A stretch of DNA of 10,854 nt from an uncultured Clostridia bacterium (GCA_934621485.1 CAKTUS010000089.1:1-10854); one strand, 5' to 3'. Shown: positions 1 through 7,561, counted from the first letter of the stretch. Notes: generated from the letters alone by a model not told the origin. A program made the numbers and translations.

Positions 1-50
1 GTTTTAGGGGCGGAGCCCCTAAGCCTTATGCCGCAGCATTTTCCCTGCGA
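1..50 (+). repeat. Dispersed repeat module, copy A (GTTTTAGGGG type)
   Basis: The first 38 bases match 8388-8425 at 37 of 38 positions; the only change is C16 to T. A looser match follows (TTTTCCC, then GAAC). The module contains a small hairpin, AGGGG-CGGAG-CCCCT, at about 6-20. The left boundary is cut by the window edge, so the full element may extend further left. It lies in non-coding DNA at both sites. Confidence 0.8.
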
Positions 51-81
51 ACAAACGCAGCCGTGTGCACGGACGCGCTCT

Positions 82-116
82 TTCGCAGAGGTTTTTCGAC
101 AGTCTGGGCCTGCGAA
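82..116 (-). repeat. GTCGAAAAA-loop hairpin, reverse-orientation copy
   Basis: Seen directly: TTCGCAG (82-88) is perfectly complementary to CTGCGAA (110-116), giving a 7-bp stem. Read on the minus strand, the 21-base loop contains ctGTCGAAAAACC. The same core sits in the loops of plus-strand hairpins at 10758-10782 and, with small changes, at 8337-8360 and 8512-8532. The stem sequences differ between copies while remaining paired. Confidence 0.65.
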
Positions 117-236
117 GGCTGTAGTCTCGCAGACTAGTGGTTTTGCCTTGCCACGCTTCGGGGAAACGGCTTGAAAAGACAAGCCCCGTGAAAAAGGCGT
201 TTATTTCGCCGCGGATTGTGCCGCTTGCAGAAAAAA

Positions 237-275
237 CGATGCCAGGGCGCCAATGCGCAATTCGGCGGCGCATCG
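237..275. repeat. Nested inverted repeat
   Basis: CGATGC (237-242) pairs with GCATCG (270-275). Inside, CGCC (248-251) pairs with GGCG (264-267) and AAT (252-254) with ATT (260-262), leaving a GCGCA loop and one bulged C. A run of six T follows at 283-288 on the plus strand, seven bases beyond the stem. No gene precedes it on the plus strand within the window, so a terminator role is not assigned. Confidence 0.45.
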
Positions 276-304
276 GGCGATGTTTTTTCCGCCGCCTGCG
301 GCAT

Positions 305-346
305 GCAAATTTCTCGATTTACCGCCAGTAAACCTTCGAAATTTGC
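305..346. repeat. Nested AT-rich inverted repeat 3' of the SIMPL gene
   Basis: GCAAATTTC (305-313) is a perfect 9-bp inverted repeat with GAAATTTGC (338-346). Inside it, TTTAC (318-322) pairs with GTAAA (328-332) around CGCCA. The element begins 59 bases past the SIMPL stop codon in the direction of transcription. It is more AT-rich than its surroundings and has no clear T-run on the minus strand. It could be an mRNA 3'-end structure or a protein-binding site. Confidence 0.5.
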
Positions 347-405
347 CTTTGCATCGGATGAAAAAGCCATTCGCCGGCCGACCATCTCATTTGTGCGGTG
401 TCGCC

Positions 406-1068
406 CTAGTTTTTCACCGCGTAGCAAACCTCGGCCGTAGCCTCCACCGTTAGGGCGGAAGGGCCGGTCTGCACGGGCGAAGCGGGAGCGGTTTCGGTTA
501 CGCTGATCAGGTCGCCCAGGTTCAGCCCGGCGGCCTGGGCCAGGGTTTGAGCCTTTGCCATGGCGCTTTGAACCGCCTGAGTCAGGGCCTGCGCGTAGGC
601 TTCGCCGGTTTGGCCGCTTTCGCAGGAAAGCTCATAATCGCTTTGAGCGCCTCCGGCAATGGCGGCGTCGATGGCTGCGCCCAGGCTGCTCAGGTCGCGC
701 ACCAGTACCTTCACATGGTTGGTAATCTGGTAGCCGGACAGGATTTCCTGCTCGTTCAGCCGGGTATAATGAAACTGGTATTGGCTTTCAATGCTCATCT
801 GGCCGGGAGTAACGTCGTCGTCGCCTACGCCGAGTTCGGCCAGAGAGGCTTTCAGCTTTTCCAGCGCGGCGTCCGCCAGGCTCTGGGCTTCGGTAACGGT
901 TTTCCCCTCCACCTGCACGTTGAGCGCCAGCACCACCCAATCCGCGGCAAAGGAAACCTGGGCGCTGCCCACGGCAGTGATGCGGGCGGGCGTTTCCTCC
1001 TGGGCCATGGCGCAGGAGCAGACCAGGCAAAGCAGGCACAGGAGAGCAAGAAAACGTTTCAGTTTCAT
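406..1068 (-). CDS. Exported SIMPL-domain (DUF541) protein
   Basis: A 220-residue protein of the SIMPL/DUF541 family, whose members are periplasmic, surface or membrane-associated and whose biochemical role is mostly unknown. Residues 1-22 form a signal peptide: a KLKR start, a Leu/Cys-rich core, then A-M-A before Q23, which fits signal peptidase I. Cys19 preceded by V-C-S offers an alternative lipoprotein site. The mature part runs from ITAVGSAQV through a long helical middle to LTVEATAEVCYAVKN, the pattern of this family. The ATG starts 9 bases after the DUF4349 stop codon. Its only Shine-Dalgarno-like sequence (GGAAGG) is distant and lies inside the upstream gene, so translational coupling is likely. 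It is the last gene of the ECF sigma operon. Family call firm; function unknown. Confidence 0.85.
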   Translation of the reverse strand: MKLKRFLALLCLLCLVCSCAMAQEETPARITAVGSAQVSFAADWVVLALNVQVEGKTVTEAQSLADAALEKLKASLAELGVGDDDVTPGQMSIESQYQFHYTRLNEQEILSGYQITNHVKVLVRDLSSLGAAIDAAIAGGAQSDYELSCESGQTGEAYAQALTQAVQSAMAKAQTLAQAAGLNLGDLISVTETAPASPVQTGPSALTVEATAEVCYAVKN

Positions 1069-1077
1069 GGAGAAAAA

Positions 1078-2178
1078 TCAGCCTTCCTTTCCGCGGCGCA
1101 CACGGCGCACAATCAGCCATACCACAAGGCCAATAACGGCCAGCACTGCTGCCACCGGAAGCGCCATGGCCAGAAATACCAGCAGCCCGCGGCCAAAGCT
1201 GCCCATCCACGTAACCGTGGCCTTCAGCGCGGCCAGGATGCGCTGCCCCAGAGATACTTCTGAAGAAGCCGCGCTTTGGGCGGAGGTTTCCTCGTTGAGC
1301 TGCACGTTGACATAGCTCATATCCACCCGGCTGTCAATGTCCCGCTGGGCGGTTTCATAGCTATCCAGCTGGTACTGGGTTTCCTGAATAGCGCTTTCCA
1401 GCGCGATAAGGTCGCTCACGTCCTGTGCCTGGCTCATCAATTCGTTCAGCCGGGCCATTTTGTCGTTCAGGGTTTTCAGCCGGGCGGCGTTGTCGTTGTA
1501 CTGCACGGTCATATCGGTGGTGCTTTCACTGCGCTCGGTGATGCGGCCTATGCCGGTTATGCCGCTCAGAAACTCGTCCAGCCGGTCCGTGGGCACCCGC
1601 AGAGTCAGGCTGGCGCCCCGTTTGCGGCCGGTTTGACCATCGCCGTACTGGTACAGGTTTTCCACATAACCGCCTATGCCGGTTAGCAGGCTCTGTACGC
1701 TTTCCAGGCTTTGGTTGAAGGCGTCGGTGCTCAGGGTCAGGGACACGCTGCGCACCAGCTTGCGCGTTTCCGCCGTCGCAGGTAAATTGCCGGCAGAAGC
1801 GCTTTTGGTGCTGTAGAGGGCCGTGCCGTTGGACGAGCCTACGGCTCTCTCCACCTCGTCCGCATAGCCCGCGTCAAAATCGGCGGAGGAATCGTAGACC
1901 GCAACTCGCGGCGCGGCGCTGTCCGAAGCGCTGTCGGACGCGCCGGGTGCGTAGTTCATGCCGGCGATGCCGCCGATCACAAGCACCAGGGCAGCCGCGG
2001 CGGAAAGCGCAGCGCGCCAGAGAACACGTCCAGAATGCTTTTGCTTTGTTTCATTTGCCATTTGCCGAAGCTCCTCTCGTTTTACCTCGGCGCGCCAACG
2101 GCTTTCAAAGCCTGCCGGCGCGGCCGGGGCGTCGTAGAGGCGGCGCAGAGCCAGGTCCATCTCGTCGGGTTGCTTCAC
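1078..2178 (-). CDS. DUF4349 membrane protein with anti-sigma-like N-terminus
   Basis: A 366-residue membrane protein. I chose the GTG start at 2178 because GGAGG lies 9 bases upstream; the frame stays open further upstream but into the sigma gene. Residues 1-50 are a short, charged, probably cytoplasmic segment. A transmembrane helix follows at about 52-74. Next comes a low-complexity Ser/Ala/Asp linker, then the DUF4349 body (about 125-305), which includes the LVRSVSLTLSTDAF strand and a predicted coiled coil near NDNAARLKTLNDKMARLNEL. A second hydrophobic helix lies at about 331-357 before a basic RRVRRGK tail. The gene sits directly downstream of an ECF sigma gene (79-base gap). A short cytoplasmic domain next to a membrane helix is the usual form of an anti-sigma factor, so I infer that it restrains that sigma factor. 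No HxxxCxxC zinc motif is visible, so this is not a classical ZAS-type anti-sigma factor. Confidence 0.82.
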   Translation of the reverse strand: MKQPDEMDLALRRLYDAPAAPAGFESRWRAEVKREELRQMANETKQKHSGRVLWRAALSAAAALVLVIGGIAGMNYAPGASDSASDSAAPRVAVYDSSADFDAGYADEVERAVGSSNGTALYSTKSASAGNLPATAETRKLVRSVSLTLSTDAFNQSLESVQSLLTGIGGYVENLYQYGDGQTGRKRGASLTLRVPTDRLDEFLSGITGIGRITERSESTTDMTVQYNDNAARLKTLNDKMARLNELMSQAQDVSDLIALESAIQETQYQLDSYETAQRDIDSRVDMSYVNVQLNEETSAQSAASSEVSLGQRILAALKATVTWMGSFGRGLLVFLAMALPVAAVLAVIGLVVWLIVRRVRRGKEG

Positions 2179-2191
2179 AGGCGTCCGCCTC
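2176..2191 (-). promoter_or_regulatory. Ribosome binding site that fixes the GTG start of the DUF4349 gene
   Basis: On the minus strand AAGGAGG is followed, after nine bases, by GTG AAG CAA. No comparable site precedes the upstream in-frame ATG near 2268 or the TTG at 2280, both of which lie at the end of the sigma factor gene. Confidence 0.7.
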
Positions 2192-2257
2192 CTTTCATCA
2201 GGAAAAAACGAGGGAGAAAGCCAAAAGTTCCATGGCAGAAAACATCCTTTTTGCGCA

Positions 2258-2788
2258 TCATCGTTCATCGGCCTCCGCAAGCTTTTGCCGCAGGGCGTCT
2301 TTGGCGCGGCTCAGGCCGCTTTTTACCGTGCCCGGGCGAAGATTTGCGGCTTGGGCGATTTGCTCATAGGACAGGTTTTCGCCGTAGTACAGGGTGATGA
2401 GCAGCTGCTGCTGAGGCGATAGGGTTTCAACGGCCCGCCAGAGACGTTCGTCCTCGGCAGAGCGCACATAAGCCGCTTCCGGAGTGAGAGCGGGGTCCTC
2501 CGGGTCGCCGTGAGCGTCGCGCCACTGTTCCAGGGTAGCGCTTTCCCGGCGGTAGCGGGCGCTTTTCAGCACATCCAGGCAGGTGTTGTGGGCAATGGTA
2601 AACAGCCAGGCCGCCATGCCCTTGCCGCTTTTGCGGGAAAAGGCGCGGAAGGCGCGCAGCATGGTTTCTTGGGCCGCGTCCTCTGCCTCCTGGGGATGGC
2701 GCAGCATCATCAGGCAGTGGCGGTACACCATGGCGGAATAGGGCGCGCAAAGCGCTTCAAACTCCCGAGCATCGATACTGCTTTTCAT
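2258..2788 (-). CDS. ECF-type RNA polymerase sigma factor
   Basis: A 176-residue sigma-70 family protein of extracytoplasmic-function size. Region 2 spans about residues 10-80 and includes DAAQETMLRAFRAF (core-binding helix) and WLFTIAHNTCLD (-10 recognition). Region 4 spans about 117-170 and includes LSPQQQLLITLYYGENLSYEQI and the helix-turn-helix ending RPGTVKSGLSRAKDAL. No extra C-terminal domain is present. The ATG at 2788 is chosen because AAGGAGG precedes it by eight bases; the longer open frame reaches back across the promoter. It is the first gene of the minus-strand operon with the DUF4349 and SIMPL genes and has a sigma-A-type promoter 37 bases upstream. It probably directs a response to envelope conditions, but its target promoters cannot be read from this window. 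Confidence 0.93.
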   Translation of the reverse strand: MKSSIDAREFEALCAPYSAMVYRHCLMMLRHPQEAEDAAQETMLRAFRAFSRKSGKGMAAWLFTIAHNTCLDVLKSARYRRESATLEQWRDAHGDPEDPALTPEAAYVRSAEDERLWRAVETLSPQQQLLITLYYGENLSYEQIAQAANLRPGTVKSGLSRAKDALRQKLAEADER

Positions 2789-2824
2789 GACGCTTTCCTC
2801 CTTTTCGCCAGGCTTCGCGCCCTC

Positions 2825-2853
2825 ATTATACGATGAGAACGCCAATCGTGCAA
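2825..2853 (-). promoter_or_regulatory. Sigma-A-type promoter of the ECF sigma operon
   Basis: On the minus strand a -35 box TTGCAC (2853-2848) is followed by a 17-base spacer and a perfect -10 box TATAAT (2830-2825). Transcription would start near 2818, giving a leader of about 30 bases before the ATG at 2788. No GGAAC-type ECF -35 box is evident, so autoregulation by the ECF factor is not supported by sequence. Confidence 0.75.
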
Positions 2854-2916
2854 GCGCCGGGAGCGAACGGGACGAAAGAAAGTGCAAAAACACCCGCACA
2901 ATTTACGAAAATTCCT

Positions 2917-2945
2917 TTGTTCCCGGCACATACCTATGTTATAAT
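2917..2945 (+). promoter_or_regulatory. Sigma-A-type promoter of the ftsH operon, extended -10
   Basis: The -35 box TTGTTC (2917-2922) is separated by 17 bases from a perfect -10 box TATAAT (2940-2945). TG at 2937-2938, one base before the -10 box, makes an extended -10 element. Transcription would begin near 2952, giving a leader of about 75 bases before the TTG start at 3028. It diverges from the ECF operon promoter, with 63 bases between the two -35 boxes. Confidence 0.78.
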
Positions 2946-3011
2946 AGAAAGGCCGCGCACAAGAACGAACGGTTTTCGAAGCTGGCGTTGGAGCCGGCCC
3001 GGCGCGAATGC

Positions 3012-3030
3012 AAGGAGGACTTTTATTTTG
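3012..3030 (+). promoter_or_regulatory. Ribosome binding site and TTG start of ftsH
   Basis: AAGGAGG at 3012-3018 lies nine bases before TTG at 3028. The codons that follow read K-K-K-Q-R-G-M-L-G-Y, a normal FtsH N-terminus leading into the first membrane helix. An in-frame ATG at 2833 is rejected because it lies upstream of the promoter. Confidence 0.82.
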
Positions 3031-5070
3031 AAGAAGAAACAACGGGGCATGCTGGGATATGTTGTGCTCATCGCCATCTTTATCGTGATAGCGCTTGCGC
3101 TCAACGGCGGCCTGGGCCAGTCGGTGAACCGCCGCATTGAATATCCCGAACTTTTGACCGCTATTCGCGAGGACAATGTAAAGGCGGTGGCCATTCGCGG
3201 CACCAGCCTGGTGGGCCTGTACCGCAACGGCAAGGTGGCCGACGCGGATTTCCCGGAGAGGGCCTACGACTTTGAAACCACCATCGGCTCGGATTTCATC
3301 GACACGGTACGGCAGATGACCGCCGAAAAGACGGGCAAAACGCTGGATGAAGTCAGCGTTAACGACCTGCCCTTTACGGTGCAGTACCGCGCGCCTGTTA
3401 TCACGCCCTGGTACGTGGAATTCCTGCCCTTCCTGCTGATGATTGCCGTCACCTTTGGCCTGTGGTATTTCATTATGGCGCGCCAGGGCGGCGGCAACAG
3501 CAAGGTGATGAATTTCGGCCGCAGCCACGCCAGGGTGAGCGACCCTTCCAAGAATCCCATCACCTTTAAGGATGTGGCGGGCTGCAAGGAAGAAAAGGAA
3601 GAACTGCAGGAAATGGTGGACTTCCTGAAAAACCCCAGGGCCTACACCGAAATGGGCGCCCGGATTCCCAAGGGCGTGCTGCTGGTAGGCCCTCCGGGCA
3701 CTGGCAAAACCCTGCTGGCCAAGGCCGTAGCGGGCGAAGCCAATGCGCCCTTCTTCTCCATTTCCGGCTCGGATTTTGTGGAAATGTTTGTGGGCGTGGG
3801 CGCCAGCCGCGTGCGCGATTTGTTTGACCAGGCCAAGAAGGCCGCGCCGAGCATTGTGTTTATCGACGAAATCGACGCGGTGGGCCGTCACCGCGGCGCC
3901 GGCCTGGGCGGCGGTCATGACGAGCGCGAGCAGACCCTGAACCAGCTGCTGGTGGAAATGGACGGCTTCAGCCTGAACGAAGGCGTCATTGTGATGGCCG
4001 CCACCAACCGCCGGGATATTCTGGACCCGGCCCTGCTGCGGCCCGGCCGCTTCGACCGCCAGGTTACGGTGAATTACCCCGACCTGGAAGGCCGTGTGGA
4101 AATTCTGAAAGTGCACAGCTGGGGCAAGAAGCTGGATAAGGATGTGGACCTGGAAAATATTGCCAAGCGCATGCCCTACTCCAGCGGCGCGGATTTGGAA
4201 AACGTGATGAACGAGGGCGCCCTGCTGGCCGTGCGCCGCAAGAAAAAGGTCGTCAGCCAGCAAGACCTGGTGGACGCTGTGAGCCGCGTGCAGATGGGGC
4301 CCGAAAAGCGCAGCCACAAGGTGACTGAGCGCGACCGCAGGACCACCGCCTGGCACGAGGCCGGTCACGCCGTGATTGCCAATATCCTGCCGGAGTGCGA
4401 CGACGTGCATTTGGTGACCATCGTGCCCCGCGGCCAGACGGGCGGCCATACCCTGAGCCTGCCCAGCGAGGAAAACGACAACTATAGCCGCACCGCTCTG
4501 CTGGGCATGGTTACCATGGCCCTGGGCGGCCACGCCGCCGAGCGGGTAGCGCTGGATGATATTTATACCGGCGCTTCCAGCGACATTAAGCGCGCCACCG
4601 AGCTGTGCCACCGCATGGTGACTCAGTACGGCATGAGCGACGCCATTGGCACCATGTATCTCAGCAGCGATCAGGAAGTGTTTGTGGGCATGGAATTTGG
4701 CCAGAGCCGCGAGTACAGCGAGCAGTCCGCCGCCGCCATCGATGCGGAGGTGAAGCGCCTGCTGGACAGCTGCTACAAGCGGGCCTGCCAGATTCTTACC
4801 CAGAACCGCGACAAGCTGGACGCAGTGGCCCGGGCCCTGCTGGAGCGCGATACCCTGAGTCGCGCCGACTTTGAAGTCGTGATGCGCGGGGAAGCTCTGC
4901 CCCCCATGACCGCGGCGGAAAAGGTGCAGCCCTCGAAGGATGCGCAGCAGGATCCCACCCCCGATTCCGGGGAGGACGGCGCGCAAACAGCTTCCGTAAC
5001 CATGGAAAACAGCGAACCCGACGACGGGGAGGCTTTCATCGACCCCGAAGAGAAGGATGCTTTGCAATGA
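3028..5070 (+). CDS. ftsH: ATP-dependent zinc metalloprotease FtsH
   Basis: A 680-residue membrane-anchored AAA+ protease that forms hexamers and degrades misfolded membrane proteins and selected regulators. Membrane helices lie at about 8-25 and 132-151, flanking an extracytoplasmic domain. The ATPase part shows Walker A GPPGTGKT (221-228), Walker B IVFIDEID (276-283) and the second region of homology, with probable arginine fingers R338 and R341 in LRPGRFDR. The protease part has the zinc motif HEAGH (443-447), with D519 in GASSDI as the probable third zinc ligand. The C-terminal 50 or so residues are acidic and Pro/Ser-rich, as is common in the family. All key residues are present. The start codon is TTG. 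It is the first gene of a four-gene operon and overlaps the PHP gene by four bases (ATGA). In many Bacillota ftsH follows tilS and hpt; that context is absent here. Confidence 0.97.
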   Translation: MKKKQRGMLGYVVLIAIFIVIALALNGGLGQSVNRRIEYPELLTAIREDNVKAVAIRGTSLVGLYRNGKVADADFPERAYDFETTIGSDFIDTVRQMTAEKTGKTLDEVSVNDLPFTVQYRAPVITPWYVEFLPFLLMIAVTFGLWYFIMARQGGGNSKVMNFGRSHARVSDPSKNPITFKDVAGCKEEKEELQEMVDFLKNPRAYTEMGARIPKGVLLVGPPGTGKTLLAKAVAGEANAPFFSISGSDFVEMFVGVGASRVRDLFDQAKKAAPSIVFIDEIDAVGRHRGAGLGGGHDEREQTLNQLLVEMDGFSLNEGVIVMAATNRRDILDPALLRPGRFDRQVTVNYPDLEGRVEILKVHSWGKKLDKDVDLENIAKRMPYSSGADLENVMNEGALLAVRRKKKVVSQQDLVDAVSRVQMGPEKRSHKVTERDRRTTAWHEAGHAVIANILPECDDVHLVTIVPRGQTGGHTLSLPSEENDNYSRTALLGMVTMALGGHAAERVALDDIYTGASSDIKRATELCHRMVTQYGMSDAIGTMYLSSDQEVFVGMEFGQSREYSEQSAAAIDAEVKRLLDSCYKRACQILTQNRDKLDAVARALLERDTLSRADFEVVMRGEALPPMTAAEKVQPSKDAQQDPTPDSGEDGAQTASVTMENSEPDDGEAFIDPEEKDALQ

Positions 5071-5951
5071 TGAACACTTGCCAGCGGCCCGGTGTATACC
5101 GGGCCGACCTGCATGTGCACAGCTTGTTTTCCGATGGGCTGAAAACCCCGGAGGAACTGTGCGACATGGCTTGCCGGGAGGGGCTGTCGGCCGTTGCGCT
5201 GGCGGACCATGACACGGTGGACGGCTTGCCCCGCATGCAGCAGTCCGCTGCGGCCTGCGGCCTGCAATGGCTGCCCGCCGTGGAAATTGGCAGCGGAAAA
5301 AGCGGCCGCACCCATATTTTGTGCTACGGCCCCGGGGTTCAAAGCCCGGAGATGGTCGCTTTCTTCCGAGAAATGTCCCAAACGCGCAAGGCGCGCGCTC
5401 AGGAGATGGTGCGTCTGCTGGAAAAGCAGGGCATCCGCCTGACGGACGAGGCCATGAAGCTTTTGGACAGGCCCAATGTAAGCCGGCCCCATGTGGCCCG
5501 GGCGCTGGTGGCCTCCGGCGTGGTGGACACCACCGACGAAGCCTTTGACCGCTATCTGGCCGAGGGGAAAAGCGCTTATGTGCCGCGGCGGCTGCTCAGC
5601 GCCCAGGAAACGGTGGCGTTGGCCCGCCGCCTGCACGCAGTGCCGGTGCTGGCCCACCCTGTGCGGCTAAAAATGGAGGAGCCTGCCATGTTCGCCTTCA
5701 TTCTGGCGCTCAAGGAAGCCGGGTTGATGGGCGTGGAGGCTTTTCATCCATCGGCTTCACCCCGGATGGCCGGGCAGCTGGAAGCCTTGGCCCGCCGGGA
5801 AAACCTGCTGGTGACCGGCGGCAGCGATTACCATGGCGACCCCTGCGCCCATGCCCGCGTGGGCGGTCTTGCCCCGGGCTGGGCCGGCGTTCAGGCTGAT
5901 GTGGAAGCTTTGCTTCAGGCCGCCGCTACTGAAACCAATTTCTCCCGCTAA
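5067..5951 (+). CDS. PHP-domain metal-dependent phosphoesterase, YciV/RNase AM type
   Basis: A 294-residue polymerase-and-histidinol-phosphatase (PHP) domain protein. Metal-binding residues are in place: H16 and H18 in DLHVHS, D23, H48 in ADHDT, E73, H83, H197 in LAHP, and D254 and H256 in GGSDYHG. The order DLHxHS..SDG, ADHDTVDGL, PAVEI and a helical insert rich in Arg and Lys matches the E. coli YciV (RNase AM/TrpH) family. Those proteins remove nucleotides from short RNAs and hydrolyse 3',5'-nucleoside bisphosphates. The exact substrate here is inferred. The ATG overlaps the ftsH stop (ATGA), with AAGGA nine bases upstream, so the two are translationally coupled. Cytoplasmic; no signal peptide or membrane segment. 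Confidence 0.88.
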   Translation: MMNTCQRPGVYRADLHVHSLFSDGLKTPEELCDMACREGLSAVALADHDTVDGLPRMQQSAAACGLQWLPAVEIGSGKSGRTHILCYGPGVQSPEMVAFFREMSQTRKARAQEMVRLLEKQGIRLTDEAMKLLDRPNVSRPHVARALVASGVVDTTDEAFDRYLAEGKSAYVPRRLLSAQETVALARRLHAVPVLAHPVRLKMEEPAMFAFILALKEAGLMGVEAFHPSASPRMAGQLEALARRENLLVTGGSDYHGDPCAHARVGGLAPGWAGVQADVEALLQAAATETNFSR

Positions 5952-5964
5952 AGGAGCGTTTGCC

Positions 5965-7554
5965 ATGTACAACCAGGGATACCGACCTACGCAGCAGCCC
6001 TCCCAACCTTCCGCATCGCAAAATACCGCGTGGTATGCGCCGCCTCCCGCGCCCAAGCAGTCCCAAAACAAACGGAGCCGCAGCGCCAAGGGCGGCTCTG
6101 GGCCTGCGCCCAAAAAGCCCAGCATGAAGCGGCAGCTGATTCGGCTGGTGCTGGTGCTCCTGCTGCTGGGCGGCGCGGCAGCAGGAGGCTACTACTGGAA
6201 GGTGCAAAGCGACGTGCGCCCCTATGCCAATGTGTTTTTGGATAATGTGAGCGTAGACGGCATCGATCTGTCGGGCAAAACCTGGGCCGAGGGCAGTCAG
6301 CTGGTGTGGGACCAGGTGAACGCCAAGCAGAACGGTTGGTATGTGCGCCTGCGGAACCAAAACGGCGATTATAAAGACATTACCGCCGCAATGCTGGGCA
6401 TTTCCTTCGACCCCACCCAGGCTTTGCAGGAGGCATGGGCCATTGGCCATAGCTCCAACATGAGCATTTTTGAACTGCGTCAGGAAATTGAGTTGGCGAA
6501 GTCCACCACCAGCAGCTTTTCCAGCGCTCAGCAAAGCGCGGATACCAGCCCCATCGATACCATTTTGAGCACCCTGGAGGCCGCAGCCTACCGCGCGCCC
6601 ACGGATGCGTACATTCTGTCGTTTAACCCGGACGATACCAGCAATCCCTTTACGTATCAGTACGAAACCTACGGCCGCCGCCTGGATACCAGCGCCGTGC
6701 GGGAACAGATTCTGGACATGGTGAACAAGCTGGAAAGCGGCGAGGTGCTTTTGGAAACGGAAACCATCGCGCCCAGCGTTACCGTAAACCAGTTGAGCAA
6801 AACGGTGGAGCTGCGCAGCCGCACCCTTACTCCCATCGACAGCCATTCCACCGAGGACCGTACCAACAACATCCGCGTTGCCTTTGCCAAGTTCAACGGC
6901 ACCATTTTGCAAAATGGCGACAAGTTTTCCTTCAATAGCGTGGTGGGCCGCCGCACGCTGGAAAACGGGTTCTTTCCCGCTATTGAGTACGCCTACGGCA
7001 CGGAAACCTGGGGCATTGGCGGCGGCAGCTGTCAGGCCAGCACCACGCTGTACCTGGCGGCGGCGCAGGCCGGCCTAACCATCACCAAACGGGAGCCCCA
7101 CTCCAAATCCGTCAGCTATACGGAACTGGGCCTGGACGCCACGGTGAGCGATACCCGGGGCCGGGAGATCGACCTGGCTTTCCGCAACGGCACCGGCAGC
7201 CCCGTTTACATTTCCGCTCATGTAATCCAAAGCCCCAATAACAAGAAAAAGCTGATGTGCGAGGTGCGCATCTACGGCCAAAGTCTGGGAAATGTGCGTT
7301 ACGAGCTGACCGCGCAAACCGTTCAGGTGATTCCCAAGCCGGAGGAGCCCACCCTGAAAGAGGATAAGGACGCCGCCTATGTAACCTATCAGGATGAGAC
7401 CAAAACCATTAAGGGCCGGGACGGCTATGTGGTGGAGTCCTATCTGGTAACCTATGTGGACAACGTAGAAACCGAGCGCAGGCTGATGTATACGGACACC
7501 TATCCAGCTAAGGCCGATACGGTCTACACGGGCGTAACGCCGCGAGGAGTGTAA
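5965..7554 (+). CDS. VanW-domain membrane-anchored cell-envelope protein
   Basis: A 529-residue protein. Residues 1-57 are a Pro/Gln/Ser-rich, basic, probably cytoplasmic tail. One membrane helix lies at about 59-77, so most of the protein is outside the membrane. Residues of about 90-270 resemble the peptidoglycan-binding-like (PG_binding_4/YoaR) region usually found before VanW. The VanW domain runs from about 285 to 450 and includes NGTILQNGDKFSFN, GFFPAIEYAYGTE and a GGGSCQASTTLY core with Cys356; relatives more often have GGGVCQVSTT. The last 75 residues look like a G5-type beta-rich tail. VanW was named from vancomycin-resistance clusters, but most members are core envelope proteins of unknown function, so resistance should not be inferred. 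The ATG at 5965 has AGGAG eight bases upstream; the gene starts 13 bases after the PHP stop. Confidence 0.88.
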   Translation: MYNQGYRPTQQPSQPSASQNTAWYAPPPAPKQSQNKRSRSAKGGSGPAPKKPSMKRQLIRLVLVLLLLGGAAAGGYYWKVQSDVRPYANVFLDNVSVDGIDLSGKTWAEGSQLVWDQVNAKQNGWYVRLRNQNGDYKDITAAMLGISFDPTQALQEAWAIGHSSNMSIFELRQEIELAKSTTSSFSSAQQSADTSPIDTILSTLEAAAYRAPTDAYILSFNPDDTSNPFTYQYETYGRRLDTSAVREQILDMVNKLESGEVLLETETIAPSVTVNQLSKTVELRSRTLTPIDSHSTEDRTNNIRVAFAKFNGTILQNGDKFSFNSVVGRRTLENGFFPAIEYAYGTETWGIGGGSCQASTTLYLAAAQAGLTITKREPHSKSVSYTELGLDATVSDTRGREIDLAFRNGTGSPVYISAHVIQSPNNKKKLMCEVRIYGQSLGNVRYELTAQTVQVIPKPEEPTLKEDKDAAYVTYQDETKTIKGRDGYVVESYLVTYVDNVETERRLMYTDTYPAKADTVYTGVTPRGV

Positions 7555-7561
7555 GAAACCT

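Larger units (their letters stand above)
1..405. other. Intergenic region without a convincing gene, rich in inverted repeats
   Basis: No reading frame here has a good ribosome binding site, a recognisable domain or a plausible protein composition. The short frames present run through palindromic DNA. The stretch holds a repeat module shared with 8388 onward, a reverse-orientation GTCGAAAAA-loop hairpin at 82-116, and a stem at 159-188 (CGGGG with CCCCG, then CTTG with CAAG around AAAAGA). Two larger nested inverted repeats lie at 237-275 and 305-346. It lies 3' of the minus-strand SIMPL gene. Whatever lies left of base 1 is outside the window. Confidence 0.7.

Noticed and set aside
134..453. 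Several short open frames on both strands in the left intergenic region
   Set aside because: They overlap one another across palindromic DNA, lack ribosome binding sites and show no domain or signal sequence.
2785..5067. Very long minus-strand open frame opposite ftsH (760 codons)
   Set aside because: It mirrors ftsH, gives a His/Gln/Ala/Val/Gly-rich product with no domain, and has no ribosome binding site. Long antisense frames are expected opposite GC-rich genes with strong codon bias.
5926..6912. Minus-strand open frame of 328 codons opposite the VanW gene
   Set aside because: The sense strand carries a complete VanW gene with a good start and domain motifs; the antisense product is low complexity.
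5965..7554. Vancomycin resistance function from the VanW domain
   Set aside because: No vanA/vanB-type ligase, vanH, vanX or vanRS genes are nearby. VanW domains are common in envelope proteins of Clostridia without resistance.
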